Below are positions 40,101 through 40,450 of a stretch of DNA of 40,450 bases, in pieces; positions within the stretch are counted from its first letter, which is position 1, and each line of letters opens with the position of its first letter. Under the pieces are notes generated by a model that was not told the DNA's origin, did not search any database, and saw only the letters and a program-made list of their open reading frames with translations. A program made the position numbers and the translations under genes. The DNA is taken from the NCBI GenBank assembly GCA_002005505.1, contig KV908442.1, positions 408,866-449,315 of the forward strand, written 5' to 3'. Origin of the DNA: Botryococcus braunii (lineage: Eukaryota > Chlorophyta > Trebouxiophyceae).

Positions 40101-40284
40101 CACTGTTGGCTATTGGCTTGGTGGCCATGCCCTTCATAACTGGGCAGTAAAATGCTTTGAATAACAGAAAGGCCATGTAAAGGCCATGTCCAAGAACCAT
40201 CATGCCATTGCGTTGTAGTACTAGACTAATCATGCCGTCTTGTAGGCCTTTGGTGTAACGGTTTCCTCGTACTGCTGTAGTCAT
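40101..40284 (-). CDS. Possible first exon of an unknown gene
   Basis: Starts at an ATG at 40284 and reads about 61 residues (MTTAVRGNRYTKGLQ..., ending PIANSG) up to a good donor-like site, GTATGT, at 40100. A hydrophobic segment (MVLGHGLYMAFLLFKAFY) suggests a membrane protein. Without the splice, the frame runs on to a stop at 39937. No later exon is seen between here and the copia element; if real, the element may have inserted in its intron or downstream. No homologue recognised. The remaining bases to 40450 hold nothing I can name. Confidence 0.3.
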
Positions 40285-40450
40285 TATAATTAATTAGCAT
40301 CCGCCGGTGACATGTGCGCACGTGGGGATTCTACTCGTCTCCCGTTCCAAGGGTCCACTGGCTCTTGGCGGGACTATGCTAGCTGGCTCCTATGTAGTTC
40401 CTATCGGGGATTGTCCATCGGGTCCCGCCCGAGCCTATGGAGAGAAGTAG

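Overview
The window looks like nuclear DNA of a photosynthetic eukaryote, most likely of the green lineage. It has long spliced genes, many long dinucleotide arrays, a Ty1/copia retrotransposon, and a seven-exon gene for a plant-type thylakoid ADP/ATP carrier (TAAC). Nothing prokaryotic was seen: no operons, no bacterial insertion sequences, no CRISPR array. I cannot support a genus from sequence alone; a repeat-rich green microalga is my best guess.

Layout. 1-1000: a C-tract minisatellite. 1030-9950: a large diverged palindrome centred near 5.75 kb. Each arm carries one apparently intact gene for an F-box-like protein (2564-3520 minus, 8167-9120 plus) and one N-terminal fragment of the same gene; dinucleotide arrays sit at both outer ends. 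10.28-13.17 kb: a spliced minus-strand gene for a single-pass membrane protein of unknown family. 13.2-16.7 kb: noncoding, with a small deletion relative of the palindrome, GT arrays and hairpins. 16.78-22.43 kb: the TAAC gene, with a different low-complexity array in nearly every intron. 22.4-26.4 kb: noncoding, with a 140-bp inverted-repeat element next to a long AT array, a cluster of palindromes and a 43-bp minisatellite. 26.45-32.08 kb: a second, decayed copy of the palindrome, with a frameshifted F-box-like pseudogene, a further fragment and an insertion at its centre. 32.4-33.0 kb: a second copy of the C-tract minisatellite. 33.09-39.82 kb: a Ty1/copia element on the minus strand with LTRs, a CTACT target duplication, a polypurine tract and a primer-binding site of the internal (half-tRNA) initiator-Met type. 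40.10-40.28 kb: a possible first exon on the minus strand.

How it fits together. The only clear housekeeping gene is the TAAC carrier, which would exchange stromal and lumenal adenine nucleotides across the thylakoid membrane. The most unusual object is the palindrome family: two large copies plus a small derivative, each edged by a dinucleotide array, carrying F-box-like genes pointing outward from the centre. I see no recognisable transposase in it, so whether it is a mobile element, a gene-amplification palindrome or both is open. The copia element inserted beside the second minisatellite and has since picked up a frameshift and several stop codons. Its four in-frame TAG codons, and a 5' LTR 332 bp longer than the 3' LTR, deserve checking.
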